Source: Microplitis mediator
Taxonomy: Eukaryota; Arthropoda; Insecta; Hymenoptera; Braconidae
Length of the DNA stretch: 64,000 nt
Assembly: GCF_029852145.1 (NCBI RefSeq)
Contig: NC_079975.1
Location: forward strand, 5,084,001 to 5,148,000
Reading direction: 5' to 3'
The position numbers and the translations under genes were made by a program. The first letter of the stretch is position 1, and each line of letters begins with the position of its first letter. Below the pieces are notes generated by a model. The model saw only the letters and a list, made by a program, of their open reading frames with translations. It was not told the DNA's origin and did not search any database. Shown in pieces: positions 12,401 through 21,018 of the stretch.

Positions 12401-13561
12401 AACACCCGTCACAACAATAAACACCATAATGCTTTCCATAGGAACGATCACCACATACTTTACATGCGACTGGACTTGGTAAAGTGCGTCCTAATAAAAA
12501 TAATTTAAGTAAAGCAATGGCATTCTACACTGTCAAAAATTTTCGGAGTGAACGCGGATCAAATCCCGAGTCAATTCAGAGTGAATCCGAAGCAGCCGCC
12601 CGAATCGAAATTTAGAGCCTATATAGGCCCCTCTAGCTCGAAATAGATCCGATTGAGAGCCCTGTAGTCCTCTAGCTCCGAATTTTAACCCAGAGGTCCG
12701 AATATTCACTGAGAGGTCCAATTTTGAACCTTCAAGTCCGACAATATTAGTCCCGTAATAAATTTCGATTTATTATAATTAAATTATTTATGATTGACAT
12801 AAATTAAAGATTTTTTTTAATTAATTGTAAGCATTATTTTTTTGACATGCAACGAAATTTATATAAAATTAATTATTATTATTAATTTATTATAATAAAT
12901 TTACCTATTAACAGCATTTGCTACATATTTTGATAATTTTAATTGAAATTATTTGAACCATTGTAAATGCAAATAAAATCCAGAGTAACATAGATTATTA
13001 TTAATCATTATATTAATAATGCTAATGATATTAATACTATTAATATTATCATTAATTTTATAATTATTAATATTATTAATATTACAATAAAATGGGGCTC
13101 AGAGGTTCAAAATAGCACCTGACTTTAATTTTCATCAGATCCTATATTGAACCCTAAAGTGCTGAAAACAGAAATTTGCAGCACTTCAGGGACCAGAATC
13201 GGACCACATGTAACATGGAAACACCGTATTTTGAGTCTCCAAGTCCGAAATAGATCCGACTTTAGAAGGTTCATAATGGGCTTTGAATTTCGACTCGGGC
13301 GACTATTTATTTATTTGATTCCCTCGAACAGAAATTTGCATTGAAGAAAAGTTTATTTTAATATTAAAACTCCGAATTGTAGTGAATGCGGATTTTAAAA
13401 AATTCAGATCACTCCGAAATCACTCCCGATTTTCGACAGTGTATTAAAATTGACATAAATGTAACAATATTTATTAACAAAAAGAAAACGGTTAAAACAC
13501 TGATTAAAAAAAAAATTGATTTGAAAAATTGTGATAAAAAAATTATTTTGAGCTCACCCAT
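9465..13561 (-). CDS. Hr83: Hr83 / NR2E-group nuclear receptor, 6 coding exons
   Basis: DNA-binding transcription factor. Coding exons in order: 13558-13561 (ATGG only), 12350-12490, 12188-12283, 10685-10912, 10214-10519, 9465-9688. All internal introns are phase 1, and the total is 999 nt (332 residues). The N-terminus reads MGRTLPSPVACKVCGDRSYG. Zinc finger 1 uses C11, C14, C28 and C31, with P-box CDGCSC. Zinc finger 2 uses C47 (in YTCI), C54, C64 and C67. The A-box after the DBD begins AVQEERGPR. The ligand-binding domain has ETMQYEIVAEIF (helix 3) and NNWSAIFILHLSTW (helix 5), and ends IIGDVSLEKVIASIQ. The P-box CDGCSC and the MGRTLPxPVAC start are the pattern I associate with Hr83/PNR-type NR2E receptors; this assignment is from memory of the family. 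The acceptor of exon 5 could instead be at 10553 with donor AGA|GTAATA, adding a few residues. Neighbour: the lectin gene, same strand, 330 bp downstream. Confidence 0.88.
10021..10200. mobile_element. MITE, CACAGAAAAAAA 'GAGTCAAGAAAAT' family
   Basis: Starts CACAGAAAAAAAGTCATCTT. Inner words TTGAGTCAAGAAAATATTC, GTCAAGATTTTCTTGAGCCA and TTTCTTGATCCAAG match 4683-4884. The right end is degraded. It lies in an intron of the nuclear receptor gene. Confidence 0.55.
10552..10653. mobile_element. Palindromic MITE, CCCATACGAAAAAAATATA family
   Basis: CCCATACGAAAAAAATATAT at the left, ATTTTTTTCGTATGGG at the right, with CCGGGC...GCCCGG and ATGAGAC/GTCTCAT inside. Total 102 bp. Another copy is 51018-51157. 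It lies 32 bp upstream of the preferred start of the first ligand-binding-domain exon. Confidence 0.8.
11150..11780. repeat. Likely degraded element in receptor intron
   Basis: The stretch is bounded by 'TGCCCCTCCTCTATATAATG' on one side and 'CCCCACTCTGCCCTATATAC' on the other and carries 'GGGGCAAATTGAG'-type words. No ORF worth calling. Boundaries and element identity are guesses. The rest of the 10913-12187 intron shows nothing. Confidence 0.3.
12528..13441. mobile_element. TA-flanked CACTGTCAAAAATTTTCGG element, 914 bp
   Basis: CTA|CACTGTCAAAAATTTTCGGA at the left and TTTTCGACAGTG|TA at the right. Subterminal 'GGAGTGAACGCGGAT' faces 'GATCACTCCGAAATCACTCC'. Inside are direct and inverted 'AGGTCCGAATATT/AAGTCCGAAAT' words and a very AT-rich centre (12770-13090). 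It fills most of intron 1 of the nuclear receptor gene. TA duplication suggests a Tc1/mariner-type mover; no transposase is present. Confidence 0.75.
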
Positions 13562-15138
13562 TATTTTATTATGATACTGGTAAAGGTAAATGTTACCCGA
13601 TTGAAAGGTGAATTAAGTATGGTCACATATCCTGGTGAGCAGTGAGATTCTGATTCCACTTAAGGGTAAATATAAGCGTGTAAAAAGGGGTTGAGAGTGG
13701 GAATTGTCAAACAAATCGCTACGATGCTCTATACCCAATAGAATAATATTTACTTAAGCTATCCTTGTTCTGATTTGTGTTAAACTTTACTATTATAATT
13801 TTTAATTATTTCATTACTTTCACAATTAGAAATATCCGAGATTTTTTTTTTCATAATTATTTTCCAAATTTTTTTTTCGGTGCTTGTACTTTTAGATTAT
13901 AATGCAGATCATATTTTTGACTTAAATTTACCCTTTATTTTGTGTATAGCCTGTGTGGAAAAATTCGATGTGTTCAATTTTTAAATTTGAAACAGATTAT
14001 AACTTTAAGTTGAACTTTTTTCTAATTTTTTGAATTTTATTACTCAAAATTGTAGTTGATTTAGATCTTTATGGAGGTAAATTTCGAGTTAAATGAGAAG
14101 GTTCTATTATATTTTTCTATATATATTTTTCTCTTCAAATGGAGATTTTAAATTGCAAAATTTTGAACTTTTTCTAAACCAGGGAAAAATGTCGTAAAAA
14201 TACATTTTTGAAATTATGCTTTCACGCTTGAGGCATTCAAAAAAATAAAAATTCAACAATTTATGAGGATCTATATATGGATACAAAAAAAAAGGTGTAG
14301 GGTAGAAGTACCATTTGTGGCCACTGCTCCATTTTTGGACATTTAATACTTTATTTTAAATGATGAAACCGTACTAAAAAAAAAATTTCATTGCAAAAGT
14401 GTGATAGAAATATCTTCAAACACACTTAAAAAAATTAATTATGTTGTTGCGTATTTTACAAATTCTTCATTCAAAATTTCGAAGTGGCCAAAACTGGCCC
14501 TAAAGTGGCCAAAAACGGCGGGTACTTCTACCCTATTTTGATTATAATATTTCAAGATCAGTATAATTAATTAACTATTAATTAATTGTGTGCCTTCAGT
14601 ATACATGACTTTATAGTCCTTATTTTGAAAATTATAATGATTATTTTTAAAAACTTTAAAAAAAAAATTCTCATAAAATCTGCTTTCAGTTTCCCTCAGT
14701 CCCCGCATCGTAAACGCATCTAGATAAGCAATATTAATTACTTATAAATCAAAATCTATTTAAATAATTTATTGTCTACATAAAAATACATACACTAAAT
14801 TAAACTCCATTATATTTTTATTTAATAATAATTTCAATGGTAATAAATATTAATTGTTTTAAAGTGCGCTCTAATTTTATTAAAAATGAAATTTTCTCTA
14901 TAAAATAGTTTAACTATATAAATATACTGACTACGGAATGTACGCTACTTATTGTAATCGTTCGTCATTGGCTACACGACAATTAAAAAATCTAATAATA
15001 AAACAAATATATTTAATGTCATATATATTTCATGTATGCATCTAGTTATTCAATCTAACGTAATGAAGACTATATGAAGTATCAAAAACACAGACATAGT
15101 TAGTTTTATTGGTAAAAAACGGAAAGTTCTTGAAAAAA
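13562..15138. other. Divergent spacer between Hr83 and PLC-1
   Basis: Holds the presumed promoters of the nuclear receptor (-) and of PLC-1 (+), plus the MITE at 14299-14534. A TATATAAATATA stretch at 14915 is a possible TATA box for PLC-1, but it lies 224 bp upstream of the ATG. 14680-14740 is slightly GC-richer. No other gene seen. Confidence 0.5.
14299..14534. mobile_element. MITE with perfect 14-bp AGGGTAGAAGTACC ends
   Basis: AGGGTAGAAGTACC at 14299-14312 and its exact reverse complement at 14521-14534. Adjacent GTGGCCACTG / AGTGGCCAAAA words are also inverted. A degraded relative may lie at about 57930-58025 ('CGGCCACAAACGGTATTTCT'). No coding. Confidence 0.75.
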
Positions 15139-16041
15139 ATGCACAAGTCGATATATTTAATGACAATTTTATTAAATGTCTTCTTGACAGAAAGTTGTCC
15201 ATCCGATTGTCCAAATTACGAGTTTAAAAGTAATTCAGATCGTAGTGAATTTTTAAAGCATCTGCCAGATGAGAGAAAAATAAATGAAATAGCACTTAGT
15301 GGATCACATTTATCAGCAGTTAAATACAATCAAGATTTGACAATTGCTGATCAATTGAAATTTGGCGTACGTGTCTTAGATATTTCTGTGCGTGCGACAT
15401 TTAATACATTTGCACTCCATTATCACGATAATTTTTTAAGTCATATGTTTAGTGAAGTATTATTTGACATTTCCAACTTTCTTAAAAAAAATCCTCAAGA
15501 ATTTGTTATTTTGTTATTAGAACAAGGACATACTTCAGCGTCAGATGTAACTAAAAGTAATTGTGAAATTTTAAGTGACTATGATTATAAGAAACGTTTT
15601 ATCAAAAATTGGTCACTAAATGATACCATTGGAATGCATCGTGGTCACTTATTATTAGCGACCATAAAAGATCAATCACTAAGTGAATGTATTGTTACTC
15701 TTAATACACAATGTCAATTATCGTCGGACTTTAATGTCAGAAATTTGTTACGCACTGGATTAATGGCTAACAAATATTTCGAAATAAATCAACTGCAGGA
15801 AGTCAGTTTAAAAAATATTCACTATAGATGTTTTGTCAACATTTTGGGTGTTGATTACCGGAATTCATTTGTGCCACGACAACTCGCACTTGAAGGTTTT
15901 GATGCAGTAAAAATGAGTTGTCATATACCAATTAATTATTATATGGCTAATCGTTTTCTTAATCCTCGTGGTGGTTTAATTATTGTCCTTGCCGATTTTA
16001 CTACTCAGGAATTAATTGACCGCGTAAATTACAGCAATTAA
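15139..16041 (+). CDS. PLC-1: secreted single-domain PI-PLC-X protein
   Basis: Intronless, 300 residues from ATG at 15139; the longer frame upstream has no ATG. Signal peptide MHKSIYLMTILLNVFLTES, then a Cys-rich start CPSDCPNYEF. The PI-PLC-X core follows: ALSGSHLSA (first catalytic His present), SIADQL-type TIADQLKFGVRVLDISVRA (active-site Arg in GVRVLD), FALHYHDNFL (second catalytic His), NPQEFVILLLEQG, and near the end GGLIIVLADFTTQELIDR. This layout, and the lack of PH, Y or C2 domains, resembles bacterial and fungal secreted PI-PLCs more than animal PLC-beta/gamma. The expected action is cleavage of PI or GPI anchors outside the cell. The residue after the first His is Leu rather than Asp/Asn, so activity is uncertain. 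AATAAA lies at 16136-16141. It converges with R1. Confidence 0.85.
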   Translation: MHKSIYLMTILLNVFLTESCPSDCPNYEFKSNSDRSEFLKHLPDERKINEIALSGSHLSAVKYNQDLTIADQLKFGVRVLDISVRATFNTFALHYHDNFLSHMFSEVLFDISNFLKKNPQEFVILLLEQGHTSASDVTKSNCEILSDYDYKKRFIKNWSLNDTIGMHRGHLLLATIKDQSLSECIVTLNTQCQLSSDFNVRNLLRTGLMANKYFEINQLQEVSLKNIHYRCFVNILGVDYRNSFVPRQLALEGFDAVKMSCHIPINYYMANRFLNPRGGLIIVLADFTTQELIDRVNYSN

Positions 16042-16135
16042 ATTATTGGTTATTACGAAATAATTACAATTATTTAATTACTGTAGTAATTGTAATCTTA
16101 AGTAATTTCAAGCATCTAAACAATTAATAATTGAT

Positions 16136-16141
16136 AATAAA
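16136..16141 (+). terminator. Polyadenylation signal of PLC-1
   Basis: AATAAA 95 bp after the PLC-1 stop codon. The same hexamer in matching context follows the pseudogene copy near 19979. Confidence 0.5.
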
Positions 16142-16398
16142 GGGTTGATGTGTTAGGAAAGTAATTCACAATACTGATGAGAACCAGGAATTAAATGAAC
16201 ATTAGGACGACAAAAGTTTTTTTTGTAGCTTGTTATTAATATTGCAGTATTGACAAGTTAAATGTACAATTAACGGTATTATTGAATAAAAATGTTACTG
16301 TTGTTGATCCTGTGCTTACTAGTTTCAACAGTTATAGCAATAATAATAATAATAATAACATAGTAATTCTTGGTGACAATAATACCGAAAAAATGGAT

Positions 16399-17932
16399 TT
16401 ATTCATCATCAACATCAGATAAATGTACTTTATTATCAACACCATACATATATATGTCTGGGTCACCAAAATCATAAGAATGTTTTCTAGAATTACTAGA
16501 TTCCAGCCATCTTGTTTTTGAATCAAGTGAATTTACATTCAAATCTAATGATTTCATTTTCGAACTTGCAAATTCGTGCGATGCTAATTGTGCTTTAGGT
16601 GGTTCCGTATATGAGCCACCAAAGTCAAAAGATGATTTACTTTTAGAACTATCAAATTTATGCGATGCTAATTGAGCTTCGAGTGAATCTGTTTTTGAGC
16701 CATCGAAGTCAAATAATGGGTTCGTTTTAGAACTGCCAAGTTCTTGCGATTCTAATTGTGCTTCAGGTGGTTCCGTATATGCGCCACCAAAGTCAATAGA
16801 TGATTTACTTTTAGGACCATCAAATTTATGCGATACTAATTGAGCTTCAAGTGAATCTGTTTTTGAGCCATCGAAGTCAAATAATGGGTTCGATTTAGAA
16901 CTGCCAAGTTCTTGGTATTCTAATTGTTCTTTAGGTGGTTCCGTATATGCGCCACCAAAGTCAATAGATGATTTACTTTTAGGACCATCAAATTTATGCG
17001 ATACTAATTGAGCTTCAAGTGAATCTGTTTTTGAGCCATCGAAGTCAAATAATTGGTTCGTTATAGAACTGCCAAGTTCTTGCGATTCTAATTGTGCTTC
17101 AGGTGGTTCCGTATATGCGCCACCAAAGTCAAAAGATGATTTACTTTTAGGACCATCAAATTTATGCGATGCTAATTGAGCTTCAAGTGAATCTGTTTTT
17201 GAGTCACTAAAATCTATTGAATTTATGTCGCCACTTTTAGTATCAAGCAAGTCTACTTTATCATTATTATTATTATGATTCAATATAGTATTAACATTTT
17301 GAATCTTAATGCTGTCTATTTTATCATTCAATTCCTTTAATTGTTCAGTCAACTTTACTGAAACAACAGATGTCTCATTTTTATAAATTTCGAATGCTCC
17401 ACCAGTATAATTCTCAAGATCGATAATAAATTCATTTCGTTTAGCGTTGGCTTCTTGATCCAATGAATTTATCACCGTTTTACTTTTCTTTAACAATTTT
17501 TGAGTCACACTTCTACCAAAGTTATCTGCCCATTTCAAAAGTTTGGTTTTAAATTCGTTCAGCGAAACATCCAAATGATGATCAACTTCTTCATATAATT
17601 TAATTTTCATAGCTTCGATTTTTTTATTAATGCCTTTCAAAATTTGAACTTGATCAACTTTTAGTTCATTTGGAGTAGTGATAGAATCACTACTTTGAGA
17701 AGGATTAAAATAATTAACATGTAGATAGACATTCGTACCAGGATTTCCAGCTATACTATACTTATTTACTCCATTATTTTCTAATTGCTCCGACAGCTAT
17801 TGGAAAAAAAAAATTAACAATTGTAATATAATGAACACTAAAAATATTATTTATGACAAAAAAAAAAGTTAAAGAACTCACTTGAAAAATGGACACCGCC
17901 ACAATAATTAGGCAAAAAAATCTAGTACCCAT
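16399..17932 (-). CDS. R1: secreted coiled-coil protein with four 56-residue repeats
   Basis: Two exons: 17882-17932 (MGTRFFCLIIVAVSIFQ, signal peptide, donor CAA|GTGAGT) and 16399-17796 (acceptor CAATAG), both phase 0; 482 residues. Residues about 70-190 are Lys/Glu-rich and probably helical (KGINKKIEAMKIKLYEEVD, LTEQLKELNDKIDSIK). Residues about 216-439 are four tandem 56-residue units of the form SKTDSLEAQL..HKFDGPKSKS..FDFGGAYTEPP..AQL..QELGSS..FDFDG; each unit is two related 28-residue halves. A conserved 43-residue acidic tail ends SDVDDE. AATAAA overlaps the stop codon. The function is not recognised. Its signal peptide, simple repeats and pairing with a secreted lipase-like gene suggest a secreted product such as a gland or venom protein, which is only inference. 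Paralogue: R2. Confidence 0.8.
16531..17202 (-). repeat. Four 168-bp in-frame coding repeats in R1
   Basis: Exactly 672 bp, i.e. 4 x 168, encoding four 56-residue units; unit 4 is the most diverged (ends MKSLDLNVN). The middle units are nearly identical, so recent unequal exchange or slippage is likely. R2 keeps about 1.5 units. Confidence 0.85.
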
Positions 17933-18010
17933 TGTAGAACAGCCGTCAAAGTTGTTTGGAAGTACAATTAATTTGTTTTTTATTATGATGTCAACTGCAA
18001 AGCCAGAGAC

Positions 18011-18018
18011 TTTATATA
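18011..18018 (-). promoter_or_regulatory. TATA box of R1
   Basis: TATATAAAGTCTCTGGC on the minus strand, about 80 bp upstream of the R1 ATG. A CAGTT initiator-like motif follows about 25 bases later. The same arrangement is kept in front of R2 (22635-22642), which supports a functional core promoter. Confidence 0.6.
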
Positions 18019-18429
18019 CTCATTTTTATTTCTTCGTGCGTAATTTACTCACACCTATAACTTAAAATTATTGTGATTATTATTATTATTTTTTGATTGG
18101 CTATTTCACAACGAAATATTGTCAGAATTGGAACAAAGAAAAAAATCGATAAATTAAAAAAAAATAAAGTAATTAAGATAAGCCTGCGCTTCGTAGACAT
18201 CATTTAAAGAAATACGTATGCTTTGATAACATAGAATAATTTTTAGCACTAAAAATTAGATCATTTCCAGAAATATATATTCTTTAATTTCTCAGCGGGT
18301 GTGATCTAACTTTGACCTTTGACTACACGTTTCAAAAAATGACATTTACTACCATGTTACAATAAAGATTGATAATCATACTATACGATAAAAAACAAGT
18401 TCTCTTAATTTTAATAAAATATATTTGTA

Positions 18430-18858
18430 CACTGTAAAAAGTTTCGGTGTAAAAATGGACCCGAAGAACTTTACTCGGCCGTTGAAATAACGGTGTAAAA
18501 TTCTCTCGGTGTAAATTCTCCATCCATGTAATTTTAACACGGTGTAATCTACTTTTTTTTACACCATTCCATGTTACTCGTTGTAATTTTGATTAATGAG
18601 CAACAAACGATCATTGAATATTTTTAACTACTTAATCAACAACTACATTAATTTTATTTAGTTATTAAATAGTATATTGAACATTTCAATATTTTTATGA
18701 CTAAATTTCTTAACGCAAAATTATCATGAACTATACATTTACACGTTTGGTGGTGTAAAAATTTTAAATTCACACCGCGAAAATTTAACACCGAATTTGT
18801 TTTAATTTTCACACCGATACATTTACACTACACCGGGTCCAAAAAATTTTTTACAGTG
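18430..18858. mobile_element. TA-flanked CACTGTAAAAA element, 429 bp
   Basis: TA|CACTGTAAAAAGTTTCGGTG ... CCAAAAAATTTTTTACAGTG|TA. Interior 'CGGTGTAAA' / 'TTTACACCG' words repeat in both orientations. The same element lies at the same relative place in duplication copy 2 (23051-23478), so it was inserted before the duplication. It lies upstream of R1. Confidence 0.85.
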
Positions 18859-19110
18859 TATTTGATAAAACGCATATTTGACTCAAGCCTCTGCAAATCG
18901 GAATTTTATTAAATATATAAATTTTACCATTTGAAATGCGAAGATTATAATCTCGGATACAAAAGTTAACATCTCCAATAGCAAAAGTTAATACAGCCTA
19001 AGCTCGTTATAAGCAATTCCCTCTATCGCGCATTTCGGTACAATTTTAAAGCTGCCCATACGGAAAAATATGCATTCGGAAATCGACATACACACGTCAA
19101 TAATAATACC

Positions 19111-19883
19111 GAATGAAAAGCGAATAAACGAAATAGCACTTATTGGAACGAGTTTATCAGCAGATAGTGATCATCAAGAGTTGAGTATTGCTGATCAATT
19201 GAAATATGGTGTATGTGTTTTAGATATTTCTGTGTGTGATATTTAATACGTTTGCACTACATTATCACGATAATTTTTTAAATCATATGTTTAGCGAAGT
19301 ATTATTTGACATTTACAACTTTCTTAAAAATATTCCTCAAGAATTTGTTATTTTGTTATTAGAACAAGGACATACTTCAGCGTCAGATGTAACTAAAAGT
19401 AATTGTAAAATTTTAGGTGACTATGATTATAAGAAACGTTTTATCAAAAATTTGTCACTCAATGATACCATTGGAATGCATCGTGGTCATCTATTATTAG
19501 CTACCATAAAAGGTCAATCACTAAGTGAATGTATTGTTACTCTTAATACACAATGTCAACTATCGTCGGACTTTAACGTCAGAAATTTGTTTCGCACTGG
19601 ATTAATGGCTCACGAATATTTTGAAATAAATCAACTGCAGAAAGTCATTTTCGAAAATATTTACTATAGATGTTTTATCAACATTTTGGGTGTTGATTAC
19701 CGGAATTCATTTGTACCACGACAACTCGCACTTGAAGGTTTTGATGCAGTAAAAATGAGTTGTCACATACCAATTAATTATTATGTGGCTAATCGTTTTC
19801 TTAATCCTCGTGGTGGTTTTATTATTGTCCTTGCCGATTTTCCTAGTCAGGAATTAATCGACCGCGTAAATTACAGCAATTAA
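19111..19883 (+). pseudogene. Chimeric PI-PLC pseudogene
   Basis: Remnant of a PLC gene without start codon or signal peptide. 19111-19230 matches the PLC-2/PLC-4 type (KRINEIALIGTS, DHQELSIADQLKYGV). From about 19235 on it is almost identical to PLC-1 (FALHYHDNFLNHMF to the stop). At the switch, two bases are missing relative to PLC-1 (GTGTGTGATATT against GTGCGTGCGACATTT), which shifts the frame into TAA. Both Arg codons of the GVRVLDISVR motif have become Cys (GVCVLDISVC). Upstream sequence is the non-coding spacer also found near 23720, so the 5' end was lost at the duplication breakpoint. The downstream 215-codon frame is open but has no ATG at a sensible place. Very likely dead. Confidence 0.85.
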
Positions 19884-20011
19884 ATTATTGGTTATTATGA
19901 AATAATTACAATTATTTAATTACTGTAATAATTGTGATCTTAAGTAATTTCAAGCATCCAAACAATTAACAATTAATAATAAAGGGTTGATGAGTTAGGA
20001 AAGTAATTCAC

Positions 20012-20795
20012 GATAGATAGATAGATAGATAAATAAATTTATTTGATCTTGGAGTCGAGACTCCCTCAAGACCATCAATATTACATAATTGAACAAATTT
20101 TATACATAGAATACAGAACTTTTTAATAATATAAGTAACAATATAAAATAATAGTAACTAATTAACTAATTAATCTTATGATTTACTGATTTACACTTTC
20201 CATATAGTAATTAAAACAGGCATTACGGAATTCTTCAAAATTATTTAACGTAGTAATATTAGCTGGTAAGGAATTCCAGACACGTGTACCATAAACAAGA
20301 AAAGAATTTTCATACATACTACAATTAAATCTAGGTAATCGTAAATAATCATCTCTTACATCTCCTCTTCGCAACGCAACAGGTGAAAAATTTTAATTAC
20401 TTCTAAATAATTGCCGATAATTTAACCGAATTTCCTTATAAAAAAGACAAGCTAGAAAGTAATCTCTTCTTGATTTCAAGTTCAACCACCCTAGCTTAAT
20501 ATAGTAGGGTGTAACATGTTCAAATCTTGATATTCTGAAAATATATCTAACACAACAATTTACTTTCCTTTGCAATCTGAGTTGTAGTTTATTTGAAATA
20601 TTAGTATATGCTGCACTGCAGTAATCAAATATTGGAAAGATCAGAGTAGTAACAAGTTTTATTCTCAGCTGTTCATTAAAAATTTCATTCTTAATTTTTA
20701 ATTGTGCTAAAGTTCTCATCGCACGACAACACTGACTTGCAACCTGAATTTCCCATAACATAGTATTGTCAATCATGATGCCTAAATACTGATGA
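20012..20795 (-). mobile_element. 5'-truncated non-LTR retrotransposon (LINE) with (GATA)n tail
   Basis: On the minus strand the frame from 20776 to 20183 reads the C-terminal part of a LINE reverse transcriptase polyprotein (FPIFDYCSAAYTN, LQLRLQRKVNCCVRYIF, then VWNSLPANITTLNNF), interrupted by one in-frame TAA at about 20390. The 3' end is a TATC/GATA simple repeat at 20012-20035, a usual LINE tail. Duplication copy 1 gives the empty site: 'AAGTAATTCACAATACTGATG' is continuous at about 16159-16179. The body is about 784 bp, so most of the element is missing. It was inserted after the block duplicated. Clade (Jockey/CR1-like) not determined. Confidence 0.8.
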
Positions 20796-21018
20796 GATAC
20801 TGATGAGAACCAGGAATTAAATGAACATTAGGATGACAAAAGTTTTTTTTGTAGCTTGTTATTAATATTGCAGTATTGACAAGTTAAATGTACAATTAAC
20901 GGTATTATTGAATAAAAATGTTACTGTTGTTGATCCTGTGCTTACTAGTTTAAACAGTTATAGCAATAATAATAATAACATAGTAATTCTTGGTGACAGT
21001 AATACCGAAAAAATGGAT

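Larger units (their letters stand above)
15300..19110. repeat. Segmental duplication, copy 1 (PLC-1 + R1 block)
   Basis: From inside PLC-1 to about 19106 this sequence is repeated at about 19230-23726 with high identity, including the PLC 3' part, the intergenic spacer, R1 and a shared CACTG element (18430-18858). The copy-2-only insertions are the LINE (20012-20795) and a CACTG MITE (22044-22461). R1 itself is longer in copy 1 (four protein repeats against about 1.5). Confidence 0.85.

Noticed and set aside
12533..13574. Short frames within the first intron of the nuclear receptor
   Set aside because: Inside a non-autonomous CACTG element or AT-rich flank; no homology seen.
15109..15138. 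Upstream extension of PLC-1 (and of PLC-2, -3, -5) beyond the ATG
   Set aside because: The extended frames begin at TTG. The first ATG gives a good signal peptide in each, and the homologous starts agree among paralogues.
19236..19883. 215-codon frame as a functional short PLC gene
   Set aside because: No signal peptide, no first catalytic His region, no ATG at a sensible start, and upstream frameshift plus Arg-to-Cys changes.
20183..20776. Two minus-strand frames as host genes
   Set aside because: They are one degraded LINE reverse-transcriptase frame split by a stop, with a GATA tail.
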